Assembly: GCA_045222295.1 (NCBI GenBank)
Contig: JBGUXP010000001.1
Coordinates: 60,275-124,274, forward strand
Reading direction: 5' to 3'
DNA length: 64,000 nucleotides
Origin: Colimorpha sp045222295
GTDB taxonomy: Bacteria; Bacteroidota; Bacteroidia; Bacteroidales; P3
Under the pieces are notes generated by a model. It had not been told where the DNA came from, did no database searches, and worked only from the letters and a program-made list of their open reading frames with translations. Below are positions 20,401 through 28,130 of the stretch, one piece after another; position 1 is the stretch's first letter, and the number at the start of each line of letters is the position of its first letter. A program made the position numbers and the translations under genes.

Positions 20401-20645
20401 TCTCTCGAAATAATCCAACTGCCTTGCGGGTCGTCGCGCATCTGTAGGAAGAGGTAGCGCATGTACTCGTATTGAGAGTCGTTGAAGGGAATGGCATCGT
20501 GCCATTGGCTGCCAGTGGGTTTGTACCAGCAGGAGGTGCCGTTGGCGAAAGTTTCATTCCACGGCAATGTTACAGAGGGGCATTGTGCCTGTAGTCCTGT
20601 GGCCAGTAGCAAATAGGTTGCGATAGAAAGAATTGCTTTTTTCAT
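17481..20645 (-). CDS. Large secreted protein with tandem duplicated modules and T9SS type A sorting domain
   Basis: 1054 aa. A signal peptide (ending GLQAQ) is followed by two copies of a module of roughly 400 residues: the first starts PWNETFANGTSCWYKP (near 25) and the second PWHETFADGDDCWYKP (near 470). Each has a jelly-roll domain ending in IDDV, an Ig/PKD-like domain with YTWHS, and another jelly-roll with PDNAL. The linker is a DTTVV repeat. The C-terminus (VSVFDMMGRMVATAKGDEV and GVYLVRINNRVAKKVVVIK) is a type A T9SS signal. It resembles cleaved-adhesin-type proteins and probably acts as a surface adhesin or carbohydrate-binding protein. Confidence 0.85.
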   Translation of the reverse strand: MKKAILSIATYLLLATGLQAQCPSVTLPWNETFANGTSCWYKPTGSQWHDAIPFNDSQYEYMRYLFLQMRDDPQGSWIISREIQIPSTSNGTAVLFWKVATNDTNYHLHYSVMVTTSSNYTDTSTYTEVYYDNATHVYWYNYDQLSVSLAQFAGQNIHIAFHNHPNMAPSVNRCVCIDDVEIRATTLPVVNLVAPTIVNSGDSVPLVASLTEGATAGISYTWHSSLLGTTWTTTADSAYVVYPSAGTDTFTVVASNSYGADTAVAVLTVIDNTTYIETFEDVAIGSLPVGWSYYWNGSNAAYAPHVIAPSGYQYLSGLPDNALLMLAGSSSGYGDRAEVMLPVYTDSLHHFSVAFDYRFESSTQGTLEVGYYNGSSFTVVQSMTPHTGSYQHATVNFANANVAHTPITFRWNCSSVWYALAIDNVEVHSDHALVIDTTTVIDTTVVVDTTVVDTVPPLPATCIPSGLPWHETFADGDDCWYKPAGCKWHDAIPYNDPDYESQRYIYLNTGRDTVGSWIMSREIQIPADTNLQPLLSWRVSSSSYSYHHHYAVLITDSTNFTNTANYTVIFDDHTAHPNWSNWDTVSVSLTQYVGRNIHVAFHNYPDLTQSELNGLLIDDVMITAQDIPVVSLSAPSDVFLDDIVSFEATLTEGSTAGLYYTWHSALMDTTWVDTLPISSSIFQLIYDTAGTDTLTVAVSNIFGTGSALALVHAIDCRARALPFTENFEEVTTVDGINVGGYLPTCWGSVCDCINPAYAPHVILGYTWANHLPDNALMMKAGAAEGADNLVEVTLPSFADSLQHLSIAFDYQFRYSIHGTLQVGYYNGSVFNVVETMTPYQRNEGESCYRRDTVSFANATVPDAQITIRWSNAHMNGVVIDNIEVFSDGTAVIDTTPMLLPDTVWRTVTVTANVEDVCQPYGSGVYADSSTVDIGYTMLDSVTEGGHWLFLGWNDSATDNPRQIVVTSDTVIVALFQWVADSVGIGNIAVDGISIRSTGDCIVVKGASDEVSVFDMMGRMVATAKGDEVTIPLPAAGVYLVRINNRVAKKVVVIK

Positions 20646-20690
20646 TGAATTAATTGGATTATTAGCAGTTGTATTAGATTGGGAATTGAT

Positions 20691-21056
20691 TTAATTAGCG
20701 GGTTTCGGTTGGCGGACGAAGTGGGGCATTTCGAAGGGAATCTCTATCGAGTACTCGATGAGGCCGCCGAAGGTGCCATCCTCCTTGTACCAGGGGGTCT
20801 GGTAGATGAGCTTCTTCACCTTGCTACCGTCGGCGAGGGTCTTCTCGATGGTGTAGGCGTTGAGTTCCTGATGCTCCAGCAGCCCCTTGAGCTTGGTCTT
20901 GGCGGGCTCAGGGTGGCAGTTCATCAGGTTGTAGCCTATTATCTTTTGGCCGTGGCTGTTGACATCGGCCGAATGCTGGTTCATATCAAGAATATTGCCA
21001 TCCACGTCGCAGACGGTGATGGCGATATTCTTCAGGTTTTCGAAATAATCTTGCAT
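20691..21056 (-). CDS. Small PAS-domain protein
   Basis: 121 aa from the start MQDYFENLKNIAITVCD. The single domain has the PAS pattern: VCDVDGNILDMN near residue 13, GYNLMNCHPEPAKTKL, and a C-terminal sheet YQTPWYKEDGTFGGLIEYS. There is no kinase or other output domain, so it may sense a small ligand (flavin or haem are common, not shown here) and act on a partner. A longer frame begins at 21107, but its extra 17 residues come from the 9-bp repeat at 21070-21105, so I prefer the internal ATG. Confidence 0.7.
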   Translation of the reverse strand: MQDYFENLKNIAITVCDVDGNILDMNQHSADVNSHGQKIIGYNLMNCHPEPAKTKLKGLLEHQELNAYTIEKTLADGSKVKKLIYQTPWYKEDGTFGGLIEYSIEIPFEMPHFVRQPKPAN

Positions 21057-21069
21057 TTTCCAAAAGGTA

Positions 21070-21212
21070 GTTAAAGAAATTAAAGGAGTTAAAGAAGTTA
21101 AAGACAATAGAAACTGTTGTGTCGTTGTGCGTCAAACAGCCTATTGTCTTTAACTACTAACGAGCGTAGCGAGTGATAACTCCCTTTAACTCCTTTAACT
21201 ACTTAGATAATT
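21070..21212. repeat. Nine-base GTTAAAGAA array with inverted copies
   Basis: GTTAAAGAA, ATTAAAGGA, GTTAAAGAA and GTTAAAGAC lie in tandem at 21070-21105. GTTAAAGACAATAG (21097-21110) is repeated inverted as CTATTGTCTTTAAC (21141-21154), and more inverted units (CTTTAACTC, CTTTAACTA) follow up to about 21200. This is the gap between the phosphate butyryltransferase stop and the PAS gene, and it may form the terminator of the former. Confidence 0.75.
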
Positions 21213-22121
21213 TTACTTGCACTGCAGGGCAGCGAGGGCGATGCTGTAGAGCTTGGTCTTGGCGCTGTCGCCGCGGCTGGTGAGGACGCACGGTACGCGG
21301 GCACCCATAACCATGCAGGCGAGTTCGGCGTGGGCGAACTTGGTGCAAGCCTTGTAGAAGATGTTACCGCTCTCGATATTGGGGAAGAGCAGGCAGTCGG
21401 CGTCACCGGCCACCTCGCTGGTGAGCTTCTTGGTTTGGGCGCTCTCTTTGTCGATGGCGCAGTCGAGGCTCAGAGGACCGTCGACCACGGCACCGGGAAT
21501 CTGACCACGGAGGCTCTGCATACCGAGCCAAGCAGCTTCGGCGCAGGCGGGCATTCCGATGGAGACCTGCTCGGTGGCGGCGAGGACAGCCACTTTGGGT
21601 TTGGGGTTCTCGAGGCTCTTGGAGACCTGGATGAGGAAGTTCATGATGGCGGTCTTCTGCTTGAAGTCGGGGGCGGGGATGATAGCCATATCACTGCAGC
21701 AGAGCAGCTTGTGGTAGGCGGGAACCTCCATGACGGCCATGTGGGTCAGCATGTCGTTCTTCTTGCCAGGCATGAGGCCGTTCTCTTTGTTGAGGATGGC
21801 ACGCATGTACTTGTCGGTCGAAAGCAAGCCCTTCATGAGGAAGTCGCCCTTACCCTCGTTGATGAGCTTCACAGCCAGGGCGCCGGCCTTGTTGTCGTTG
21901 GCCTCCTGGACCATCTCGAACTTGTTGGGGTCGATACCTTCCTCGGCGCAGACCTTCTTCATGGTCTCAATGTCGCCCACGAGGGTAGCCTCGACGATAC
22001 CGCGGTCAATGGCGGCGCTCACGGCGGCGATAGTGTGACTGTCGTTGGCATAGGCAGCGACGAGACGTTTTTTACCTTTCGATTTGACCAGCTCCAGCAG
22101 GTCGTCAAGTTTCGTAATCAT
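21213..22121 (-). CDS. ptb: Phosphate butyryltransferase / phosphate acyltransferase
   Basis: 302 aa, one PTA/PTB domain. Landmarks are RLVAAYANDSHTIAAVSAA, DFLMKGLLSTDKYMRAIL, and the C-terminal GDADCLLFPNIESGN and MVMGARVPCVLTSRGD. It moves an acyl group between CoA and phosphate; butyryl and acetyl forms cannot be told apart by eye, though the length and N-terminus fit the Ptb branch. The partner butyrate kinase gene is not in the window. A good promoter sits just upstream on the minus strand. Confidence 0.85.
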   Translation of the reverse strand: MITKLDDLLELVKSKGKKRLVAAYANDSHTIAAVSAAIDRGIVEATLVGDIETMKKVCAEEGIDPNKFEMVQEANDNKAGALAVKLINEGKGDFLMKGLLSTDKYMRAILNKENGLMPGKKNDMLTHMAVMEVPAYHKLLCCSDMAIIPAPDFKQKTAIMNFLIQVSKSLENPKPKVAVLAATEQVSIGMPACAEAAWLGMQSLRGQIPGAVVDGPLSLDCAIDKESAQTKKLTSEVAGDADCLLFPNIESGNIFYKACTKFAHAELACMVMGARVPCVLTSRGDSAKTKLYSIALAALQCK

Positions 22122-22167
22122 CTTATTATAAATTTTTTAATTGTTAATAAATCAAATTTTGAAACTG

Positions 22168-22199
22168 CAAATATACAACATTCCCTTGAATCATGCAAA
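22168..22199 (-). promoter_or_regulatory. Promoter for the phosphate butyryltransferase gene
   Basis: On the minus strand, TTTG (22199-22196) and TATATTTG (22175-22168) are separated by 20 nt. The transcript would start near 22162, leaving a leader of about 40 nt before the ATG at 22121. Confidence 0.7.
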
Positions 22200-22202
22200 T
22201 AA

Positions 22203-22412
22203 AAATTCTCAACATTAATCTGCACCGACCACTACGGCTACGGCATTGGCCTCGACGAAATCCACGTTGAGGGCAGCGGCGCCGTGCAACCCACCGACTT
22301 CACGCTTAACGCCACTGCCAACAACACCGCCATGGGCACCGTCACCGTCAGCGGCACCTATCTCGTCAGAATCGGCACTGCCACACCACGCCGAATAGTA
22401 GTCATCCGATAG
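22203..22412 (+). pseudogene. Decayed C-terminus of a T9SS-sorted secreted protein
   Basis: From 22203 to the stop TAG at 22410-22412 the plus strand is open and ends GTYLVRIGTATPRRIVVIR, a recognisable type A T9SS tail much like the ends of the 1054-aa protein in this window. The segment before it (YGYGIGLDEIHVEGSG) resembles the domain preceding such tails. There is no start codon, and an in-frame stop lies at 22200-22202. It is therefore the last 69 codons of a lost gene. The minus-strand reading frame over the same bases is a shadow. Confidence 0.7.
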
Positions 22413-22636
22413 CAACAACACCCGACGGCAAATCCGGAATTTTTTCCCCAATCCTCCGCCAGAAATCACGGATTGTCACGAATCAGCAGGATTGTAGATT
22501 CTTGACAATCCGTGTTTTGTATTTTTTTTATTTTTTTTCTTGGCATTTCCGCATTTGGGGCTTATATTTATTGACGAGGAAGTGCATCTGTGCATTTCCC
22601 CAAAACATCCGTTTCTCCACATCCGACACCCACCTC
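22413..22636. other. Intergenic region with inverted repeat
   Basis: No gene is seen. CACGGATTGTC (22467-22477) and GACAATCCGTG (22504-22514) form an 11-bp stem with a 26-nt loop, followed by T-rich sequence, which could terminate leftover transcription from the decayed gene. The loop also repeats the ATTGT core of the arms. Confidence 0.5.
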
Positions 22637-22691
22637 CTCTGTACATTCTCTGTATATCCTCCGTACATCCTTTGTAGACAGTCTGTAAAAA
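22637..22691 (+). repeat. Eleven-base tandem array upstream of DUF6266 gene
   Basis: Five degenerate 11-mers lie end to end: CTCTGTACATT, CTCTGTATATC, CTCCGTACATC, CTTTGTAGACA and GTCTGTAAAAA. The array ends 32 nt before the ATG of the DUF6266 gene. A comparable 11-bp array lies 35 nt upstream of the other DUF6266-type gene (63271-63314). Confidence 0.7.
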
Positions 22692-22723
22692 CAACATAGA
22701 AAACACCTTAAAAACATAAAGCA

Positions 22724-23386
22724 ATGAGCAAAAACAAGTATGGTATTATGGGCCCGAACAGCGGGAAGATTGGAACCGTGGTAGCCTACACATGGAAAGG
22801 GAAAGAGGTCATGCGCGGCTATTCGCGCCTCATGACCAACCCCAAAACGCCGGCACAGCAGCTGCACCGTGCCAAATTCAAGTCCATCAGCCTGCTGGCT
22901 TCCGACCTGTTACCAATGATCAAGCGGGGCTTCGGCCAAATGGCCGACGTGCAGTCGTCGACAGAGACAGGCCTTTTCATCAAGCACAACTGGCCCATTG
23001 TCGAAGCCACCAGCGAGGATGCCGTCAACATCCCGCTGGAGGCGGTCGTCGTAAGCAAGGGCGATTTGCCAGGGGTAGCGTTCGGCGAACCGCAGCTGAC
23101 AGGCAGTGGACAACAACGAACTGTGAGCGTGGACTTCGCCACTGTGGACAAGGAGGGTACCGCCAACGACGACTATGTCTACCTCGGCCTCTACTGCCTG
23201 GCTGAGAAAACCAGCCAGCTGTCGGCACCGGTGAAACGATTCGACCAACTAGTGGAGGTAAAAATTCCCAAGATGATGCACGGCAAAGAGGTGCACCTCT
23301 ATGGCTTCGCTATAGGTTCTGACTTCAACCGTCTCCACAACAACGAGGCCAGCGACAGCCTCTACATCGGTACAATCACACCGTAA
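22724..23386 (+). CDS. DUF6266 family protein
   Basis: 220 aa, no signal peptide or membrane segment. The N-terminus GPNSGKIGTVVAYTWKGKEV with PKTPAQQLHRAKF is the hallmark of DUF6266, a family of unknown function common and often multicopy in Bacteroidales. Its first 70 residues are basic, and the rest looks like a beta-rich domain. It stands alone between a decayed T9SS fragment and rimP. Its upstream region carries an 11-bp tandem array, a feature shared with the related gene at 62507-63235. Confidence 0.8.
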   Translation: MSKNKYGIMGPNSGKIGTVVAYTWKGKEVMRGYSRLMTNPKTPAQQLHRAKFKSISLLASDLLPMIKRGFGQMADVQSSTETGLFIKHNWPIVEATSEDAVNIPLEAVVVSKGDLPGVAFGEPQLTGSGQQRTVSVDFATVDKEGTANDDYVYLGLYCLAEKTSQLSAPVKRFDQLVEVKIPKMMHGKEVHLYGFAIGSDFNRLHNNEASDSLYIGTITP

Positions 23387-23423
23387 AATGTAAATATTTT
23401 TTTTCGGTTTTAAAAAAAAGTTG

Positions 23424-23431
23424 TATCTTTG
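23424..23431 (+). promoter_or_regulatory. Promoter -7 box for rimP-nusA-infB
   Basis: TATCTTTG at 23424-23431 fits TAnnTTTG and is followed by GCAGC. No clear -33 TTTG is present at the right distance; only a T-run is. The leader to the rimP ATG would be under 40 nt and contains the hairpin at 23443-23466. Confidence 0.65.
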
Positions 23432-23442
23432 CAGCGGAATGA

Positions 23443-23466
23443 GAGAGGTCGAGAACCTCTCTTTTT
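23443..23466 (+). terminator. Terminator-like hairpin (candidate attenuator) in the rimP leader
   Basis: GAGAGGT (23443-23449) pairs with ACCTCTC (23455-23461) around a 5-nt loop CGAGA, followed directly by TTTTT (23462-23466). It lies between the promoter and the rimP start at 23474. It could belong to no other gene on this strand except the DUF6266 gene, which ends 57 nt earlier and before the -7 box. Confidence 0.6.
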
Positions 23467-23473
23467 ATTAGTT

Positions 23474-23914
23474 ATGATAGAGAAAATCAAGATATTAGAA
23501 CTGGTCAACAACACGCTGGAAGGGAGCGATAAGTTCCTTGTGAGCCTGAAAATCACCCCCGACAACCGCATTTTTGTCGACATCGACGGCGACAACGGCG
23601 TCACCATCGACGACTGCATCGAGCTGAGCCGCGCCATCGAGGGCAACCTCGACCGCGAGGAGGAGGATTTCGAGCTCAACGTCTCGTCGGCCGGTGCCGA
23701 CCAACCGCTGAAACTAACGCGCCAATATCGCAAGAACGTGGGTCGCGACCTCGAGGTGGTGATGGTTGACGGCGAACGTGCCGAGGGCACCCTCGAGGAT
23801 GCCTCGGACGAAGGCATCGTCATCCGCACCCAGGGCTCCAAGAAGAAGCCCGCCGAGACACTGCGCTTCGCCTACAAGGACATCAAGAGTGCGCGGGTGG
23901 CGATAAAATTCTGA
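23474..23914 (+). CDS. rimP: Ribosome maturation factor RimP
   Basis: 146 aa from ATG 23474. It has the RimP pattern: an N-terminal alpha/beta domain with IFVDIDGDNGVTIDDCIELSRAIE, then LNVSSAGADQPL (family consensus: EVSSPGLDRPL), and an Sm-like C-terminal domain ending KDIKSARVAIKF. It helps assemble the 30S subunit. The ATG at 23474 is chosen because the longer frame includes the leader hairpin. It heads the conserved rimP-nusA-infB operon. Confidence 0.93.
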   Translation: MIEKIKILELVNNTLEGSDKFLVSLKITPDNRIFVDIDGDNGVTIDDCIELSRAIEGNLDREEEDFELNVSSAGADQPLKLTRQYRKNVGRDLEVVMVDGERAEGTLEDASDEGIVIRTQGSKKKPAETLRFAYKDIKSARVAIKF

Positions 23915-23920
23915 ATTAAT

Positions 23921-23942
23921 GCCGGCAAGATGCCGGCGGTCC
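23921..23942 (+). repeat. GCCGGC-type palindromic repeat upstream of nusA
   Basis: GCCGGCAAGATGCCGGC followed by GGTCC fills most of the gap between rimP and nusA. Copies of the same element occur at 42543-42565 and 59103-59124 (both inside genes, in frame) and a variant at 60828-60850. Confidence 0.75.
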
Positions 23943-23972
23943 AAGAGAAAAAAGAAACAACATTATAGAACA

Positions 23973-25208
23973 ATGAAGACGTTAGACTTGAGTGGTTCCT
24001 TTCAGGAATTCAAGGAATTTAAGAACATCGACCGTGAGACCCTGATGCGCATTCTCGAAGAGGTCTTCCGCACAGCCCTGGCCAAGCGCTATGGGTCGGA
24101 GGACAACTTCGACATCATTGTCAACATCGACAAGGGTGACCTTGAGATTTTCCGCAACCGCATGATTGTGGAAGACGGCGAGGTGAAGGACTCCAGTCGT
24201 GAGATTGCGTTGAGTGACGCCCAGAAAATCGAGTCAGACTTCGAGGTCGGTGAGGAATGCTCCGAACCTATCCTCATGACAGAATTCGGCCGCCGCGAAA
24301 TCCTCTCCATCCGCCAAAACCTGGTGAGCAAAATCCAAGACTACGAAAAGAGCCTCATCTTCCAAAAATACAAAGAGAAGGTGGGCGAAATCATCGTCGG
24401 CGAGGTCTACCAGCCGTGGAACAAAGAGGTACTCATCCTCGACGAAGAGAAAATTGAACTCGTGCTACCCAAGAGCGAGCAAATTCCCTCCGACCGTTTC
24501 CGCAAGGGCGACACCGTGCGTGCCGTTGTGCTGAAAGTGGAGATGAAAAACAACAATCCCATCATCATCCTCTCGCGCACCAGTCCCATCTTCCTTGAGC
24601 GCCTGCTCGAAGCCGAGGTGCCGGAAATTTACGACGGTCTCATCACCATCAAAAACATCGTCCGTCAGCCCGGAGAGCGTGCCAAGGTGGCAGTGGAGAG
24701 CTACGACGACCGTATCGACCCTGTAGGAAGCTGCGTCGGCGTCAAGGGCGGCCGCATCCATGGCATCGTCCGCGAGCTTCGCAACGAAAACATCGACGTT
24801 ATCAATTACACCCCGCGTGTCGACGTGATGATCCAGCGTGCCTTGAGCCCCGCAAAAGTCAGCAGCATCAAGATTAACGAAGAAGAGAAAACCGCAGAGG
24901 TCTTCATGCAGCCCGACCAGGTAAGTCTGGCCATCGGCAAGGGCGGATACAACATCAAGCTCGCCTCTAAACTCGTAGGTTACGAAATAGAGGTGTATCG
25001 CGACACCGACGAAGACTACGACGATGTGGCACTGGCTGAATTTAATGACGAAATCGACCAATGGATCATCGACGAGCTCATCAAGATTGGCTGCGACACC
25101 GCCAAGAGTGTGCTGGCGTTGCCAAAAGAAGAACTCATGACTCGTACCGACCTTGAAGAGGAGACCATCGACCACGTTCTCGAAGTGCTGAGAGCAGAAT
25201 TTGAATAA
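23973..25208 (+). CDS. nusA: Transcription termination/antitermination factor NusA
   Basis: 411 aa. The N-terminal RNA polymerase-binding domain is followed by an S1 domain (from about residue 130; GEIIVGEVYQPWNKEV) and two KH domains with DPVGSCVGVKGGRIHGIVREL and LAIGKGGYNIKLASKL. The acidic C-terminus ends EETIDHVLEVLRAEFE. The start codon at 23973 gives the family's usual N-terminus; the upstream in-frame region is the GCCGGC repeat. It is followed closely by infB, whose ATG is 25 nt after the nusA stop. Confidence 0.96.
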   Translation: MKTLDLSGSFQEFKEFKNIDRETLMRILEEVFRTALAKRYGSEDNFDIIVNIDKGDLEIFRNRMIVEDGEVKDSSREIALSDAQKIESDFEVGEECSEPILMTEFGRREILSIRQNLVSKIQDYEKSLIFQKYKEKVGEIIVGEVYQPWNKEVLILDEEKIELVLPKSEQIPSDRFRKGDTVRAVVLKVEMKNNNPIIILSRTSPIFLERLLEAEVPEIYDGLITIKNIVRQPGERAKVAVESYDDRIDPVGSCVGVKGGRIHGIVRELRNENIDVINYTPRVDVMIQRALSPAKVSSIKINEEEKTAEVFMQPDQVSLAIGKGGYNIKLASKLVGYEIEVYRDTDEDYDDVALAEFNDEIDQWIIDELIKIGCDTAKSVLALPKEELMTRTDLEEETIDHVLEVLRAEFE

Positions 25209-25233
25209 ACCAAAAAGAAAGGACTCGAAGATT

Positions 25234-28122
25234 ATGGCAAGTTTCAGACTGAATAAAGTGGCCAAGGACTTTAACGTGGGTATCCAAACCCTCGCGGAAT
25301 ACCTTGCCAAAAAGGGACACCAGGTGGAAGCCAGTCCTAATACGAAGATAAGTGAGGAGCAGTATGAACTGCTGGCCACGGCTTTCCAAGGCGAACGCAA
25401 GGTAAAAGAGGAGGCCGACAAAATCGAGCTCGTTGCCAGCAATAGTAACCGGGTAGTGGAACTTGCCACCGCCAAGGAAGAACCTGAGTCCGAGAACGAG
25501 GAGGTGATTATCAAAAATTACACCTCCCCCAAGAACCAGCCCGAGGCAAAACCCGAGCCCATTCCCGCACCAGAACCGGAACCCGCACCGGAACCAGAGC
25601 TTGAGAGTCTAGAAATTTCAGAAACTCCAAAAAGCACTGAGTATCTGGAGGAAGAACCCGTCGAGCCCGTCAAACAAGACCCCAATATTCCTTTCAAAGT
25701 GGTGGGCACCGTAGATCTCAGCGCTCTCAATCAGCGCACGCGTCCCGACAAGAAGAAAAAGAAGAAAGGCGAGAAGAAAGAGCCCTCTGTTTCGCCTGCC
25801 GTTGCCGCCAAGCCCAAGTCTTCAAAGACAGAACCGGACAAAGCCGTCGAGTCCACCCCCTTGCCCACCCCCGAGCCCATCATGGAAGAAACACCGAAAG
25901 TTGAGTCCAAACCTGAACCCGAGTTCATCGAGACCCAGTACACCAAACTCGAAGGTCCCAAGGTGCTCGACAAGATAGACCTCAGCCAATTCAGCAAAGA
26001 CGGCGCCGACACCCCTGGCAGCAAACGCAAGCGCAAACACCAGAAAAAGGAAGCCGTCAGCGCACAAGAGGTGAAGAAAATCGGTGCTGAGGTGGCCAAG
26101 AAGGAGAGCAAAGAGAAAGAGAAACAGAAGAAAGAAAGCCAGAAAATAGCCGCCCAGCAACAAGTGGCTGCAGGCAAAAAGAAGAAAAAGAAAGAAGAGA
26201 AGAAACCCGTTGAGATAGACGACAACGAAATTGAGAAGCAGATTCGCGACACCCTCGCCCGCCTCTCGCCCATGGGCAAATCAAAAACCTCCAAACACAA
26301 CCGCGAGAAGCGCCAGAAGGTACATGCCCAGATGGAGGAGGAGATGCTGCACGAAATGGAGAACCAGAAAGTGCTGCAGGTGACCGAGTTCGTCACTGCC
26401 AACGAGCTGGCCACCATGATGAACGTGCCGGTAACCAAAATTATCGCCACCTGCATGTCAGTGGGTATCTTTGTCAGCATCAACCAGCGTCTTGACGCAG
26501 AAACCATCAAACTCATCACCGATGAATTCGGATTCGAAGTCAACTTCGCTGACGAAGATGTGGTGAACACCATCCAGAAGATTGAGGAAGAGGACAAGCC
26601 CGAGGACCTCGTGCCGCGTAACCCCATCATTACCGTGATGGGTCACGTCGACCACGGTAAGACCTCGCTGCTCGACTACATCCGCAAGACCAACGTTATC
26701 GCCGGTGAGGCGGGTGGCATCACCCAGCACATCGGTGCTTACGAGGTACAAACCGCCGATGGCCGCAAGATCACCTTCCTTGACACCCCTGGCCACGAGG
26801 CCTTCACCGCCATGCGTGCCCGCGGTGCCAAGATGACGGATATCGCCATCATCGTCATCGCCGCAGACGATAAAATCATGCCGCAGACCGTTGAGGCTAT
26901 CAACCACGCCCAGTCAGCCGGTGTGCCTATCGTCTTCGCCATCAATAAGATTGATAAACCTGGTGCCGATCCCGACCGCATCAAGACCGAGCTGGCCAAC
27001 ATGAACCTCTTGGTCGAGGAGTGGGGCGGTAAGTACCAGAGCCAGGATATCAGCGCCAAGAAGGGTATCGGCGTCGAGGAACTGCTTGAGAAAGTGATCC
27101 TTCAGGCCGACATCATGGAGCTGAAAGGCAATCCCAACAAACGCGCCAAAGGTGTGGTCATCGAGAGTTCGCTCGACAAAGGCCGCGGTTACGTAGCCAA
27201 GCTGCTGGTGCAAGAAGGCACCCTCCGCAAAGGCGACCCCATCGTGGCTGGTGCCGTTGCAGGACGCGTCCGCGCCATGTACAACGAGCGTAACCAGGAG
27301 GTGATGTCCGCCGGTCCCTCGCAGCCTGTGCTGCTCCTCGGACTCGCCGGTGCCTGCCAGGCTGGCGACACCTTCAACGTCATGGAGAACGAGAAAGAGG
27401 CCAAGGATATCGCCGCCAAACGTACCCAGTTGCAGCGCGAACAGGGTATCCGCACGCAGACCCACCTCACCCTCGAGGAGATCGGCCGTCGTCGCGCCCT
27501 CGGCAACTTCAAGGAGCTCAACATCATCGTCAAGGGCGACGTGGACGGCTCTGTGGAGGCCCTCAGCGACTCGCTCATCAAACTCGGTACCGACGAGGTG
27601 CAGGTCAACGTCATCCACAAGGCCGTGGGTCAGATTTCGGAGAACGACGTCATGCTGGCTATGTCGTCCGACGCTATCATCATCGGCTTCCAGGTGCGTC
27701 CTTCTGTCGGCGCCCGTAAGATGGCCGAAACCGAGCATATTGACATCCGCCTCTACAGCATCATCTATGACGCCATCAACGAACTCAAAGATGCTATCGA
27801 GGGTATGCTTGCCCCCGAGACGCAGGAGAAGATCGTGGCCAACCTCGAGATCCGCGAAACCTTCAAGATCAGTAAGGTGGGTACCATCGCTGGCTGTATG
27901 TGCTTGGATGGTAAGATTCAGCGCAGCCACAACGTGCGTATCATCCGCGACGGTATCGTGGTCTACACCGGCAAATTGGCCTCTCTCAAGCGCTTCAAAG
28001 ATGACGTCAAAGAGGTGGTCAGCGGTCAAGATTGCGGCCTGAACATTGAAAACTACAACGACATCAAGGTTGGCGACATCGTCGAAGCCTACGAGGTCAT
28101 TGAGATTAAACGCAAACTTTAA
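25234..28122 (+). CDS. infB: Translation initiation factor IF-2
   Basis: 962 aa. A short N-terminal IF2_N domain (FRLNKVAKDFNVGIQTLAEYLAKKG) is followed by a long charged linker, first rich in Pro/Glu and then in Lys, up to about residue 350. The G domain begins with GHVDHGKTSLLDYIR (G470), followed by DTPGHEAF and NKIDKPGADPDR. The C-terminal domains bind initiator tRNA. ATG 25234 matches the conserved start; a TTG in frame at 25201 would overlap nusA. It is followed 8 nt later by tRNA-Arg. Confidence 0.97.
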   Translation: MASFRLNKVAKDFNVGIQTLAEYLAKKGHQVEASPNTKISEEQYELLATAFQGERKVKEEADKIELVASNSNRVVELATAKEEPESENEEVIIKNYTSPKNQPEAKPEPIPAPEPEPAPEPELESLEISETPKSTEYLEEEPVEPVKQDPNIPFKVVGTVDLSALNQRTRPDKKKKKKGEKKEPSVSPAVAAKPKSSKTEPDKAVESTPLPTPEPIMEETPKVESKPEPEFIETQYTKLEGPKVLDKIDLSQFSKDGADTPGSKRKRKHQKKEAVSAQEVKKIGAEVAKKESKEKEKQKKESQKIAAQQQVAAGKKKKKKEEKKPVEIDDNEIEKQIRDTLARLSPMGKSKTSKHNREKRQKVHAQMEEEMLHEMENQKVLQVTEFVTANELATMMNVPVTKIIATCMSVGIFVSINQRLDAETIKLITDEFGFEVNFADEDVVNTIQKIEEEDKPEDLVPRNPIITVMGHVDHGKTSLLDYIRKTNVIAGEAGGITQHIGAYEVQTADGRKITFLDTPGHEAFTAMRARGAKMTDIAIIVIAADDKIMPQTVEAINHAQSAGVPIVFAINKIDKPGADPDRIKTELANMNLLVEEWGGKYQSQDISAKKGIGVEELLEKVILQADIMELKGNPNKRAKGVVIESSLDKGRGYVAKLLVQEGTLRKGDPIVAGAVAGRVRAMYNERNQEVMSAGPSQPVLLLGLAGACQAGDTFNVMENEKEAKDIAAKRTQLQREQGIRTQTHLTLEEIGRRRALGNFKELNIIVKGDVDGSVEALSDSLIKLGTDEVQVNVIHKAVGQISENDVMLAMSSDAIIIGFQVRPSVGARKMAETEHIDIRLYSIIYDAINELKDAIEGMLAPETQEKIVANLEIRETFKISKVGTIAGCMCLDGKIQRSHNVRIIRDGIVVYTGKLASLKRFKDDVKEVVSGQDCGLNIENYNDIKVGDIVEAYEVIEIKRKL

Positions 28123-28130
28123 GTTTGCCT

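Noticed and set aside
22215..22469. An 84-codon minus-strand frame
   Set aside because: The plus strand over the same bases encodes a clear T9SS sorting tail, so the minus frame is a shadow.
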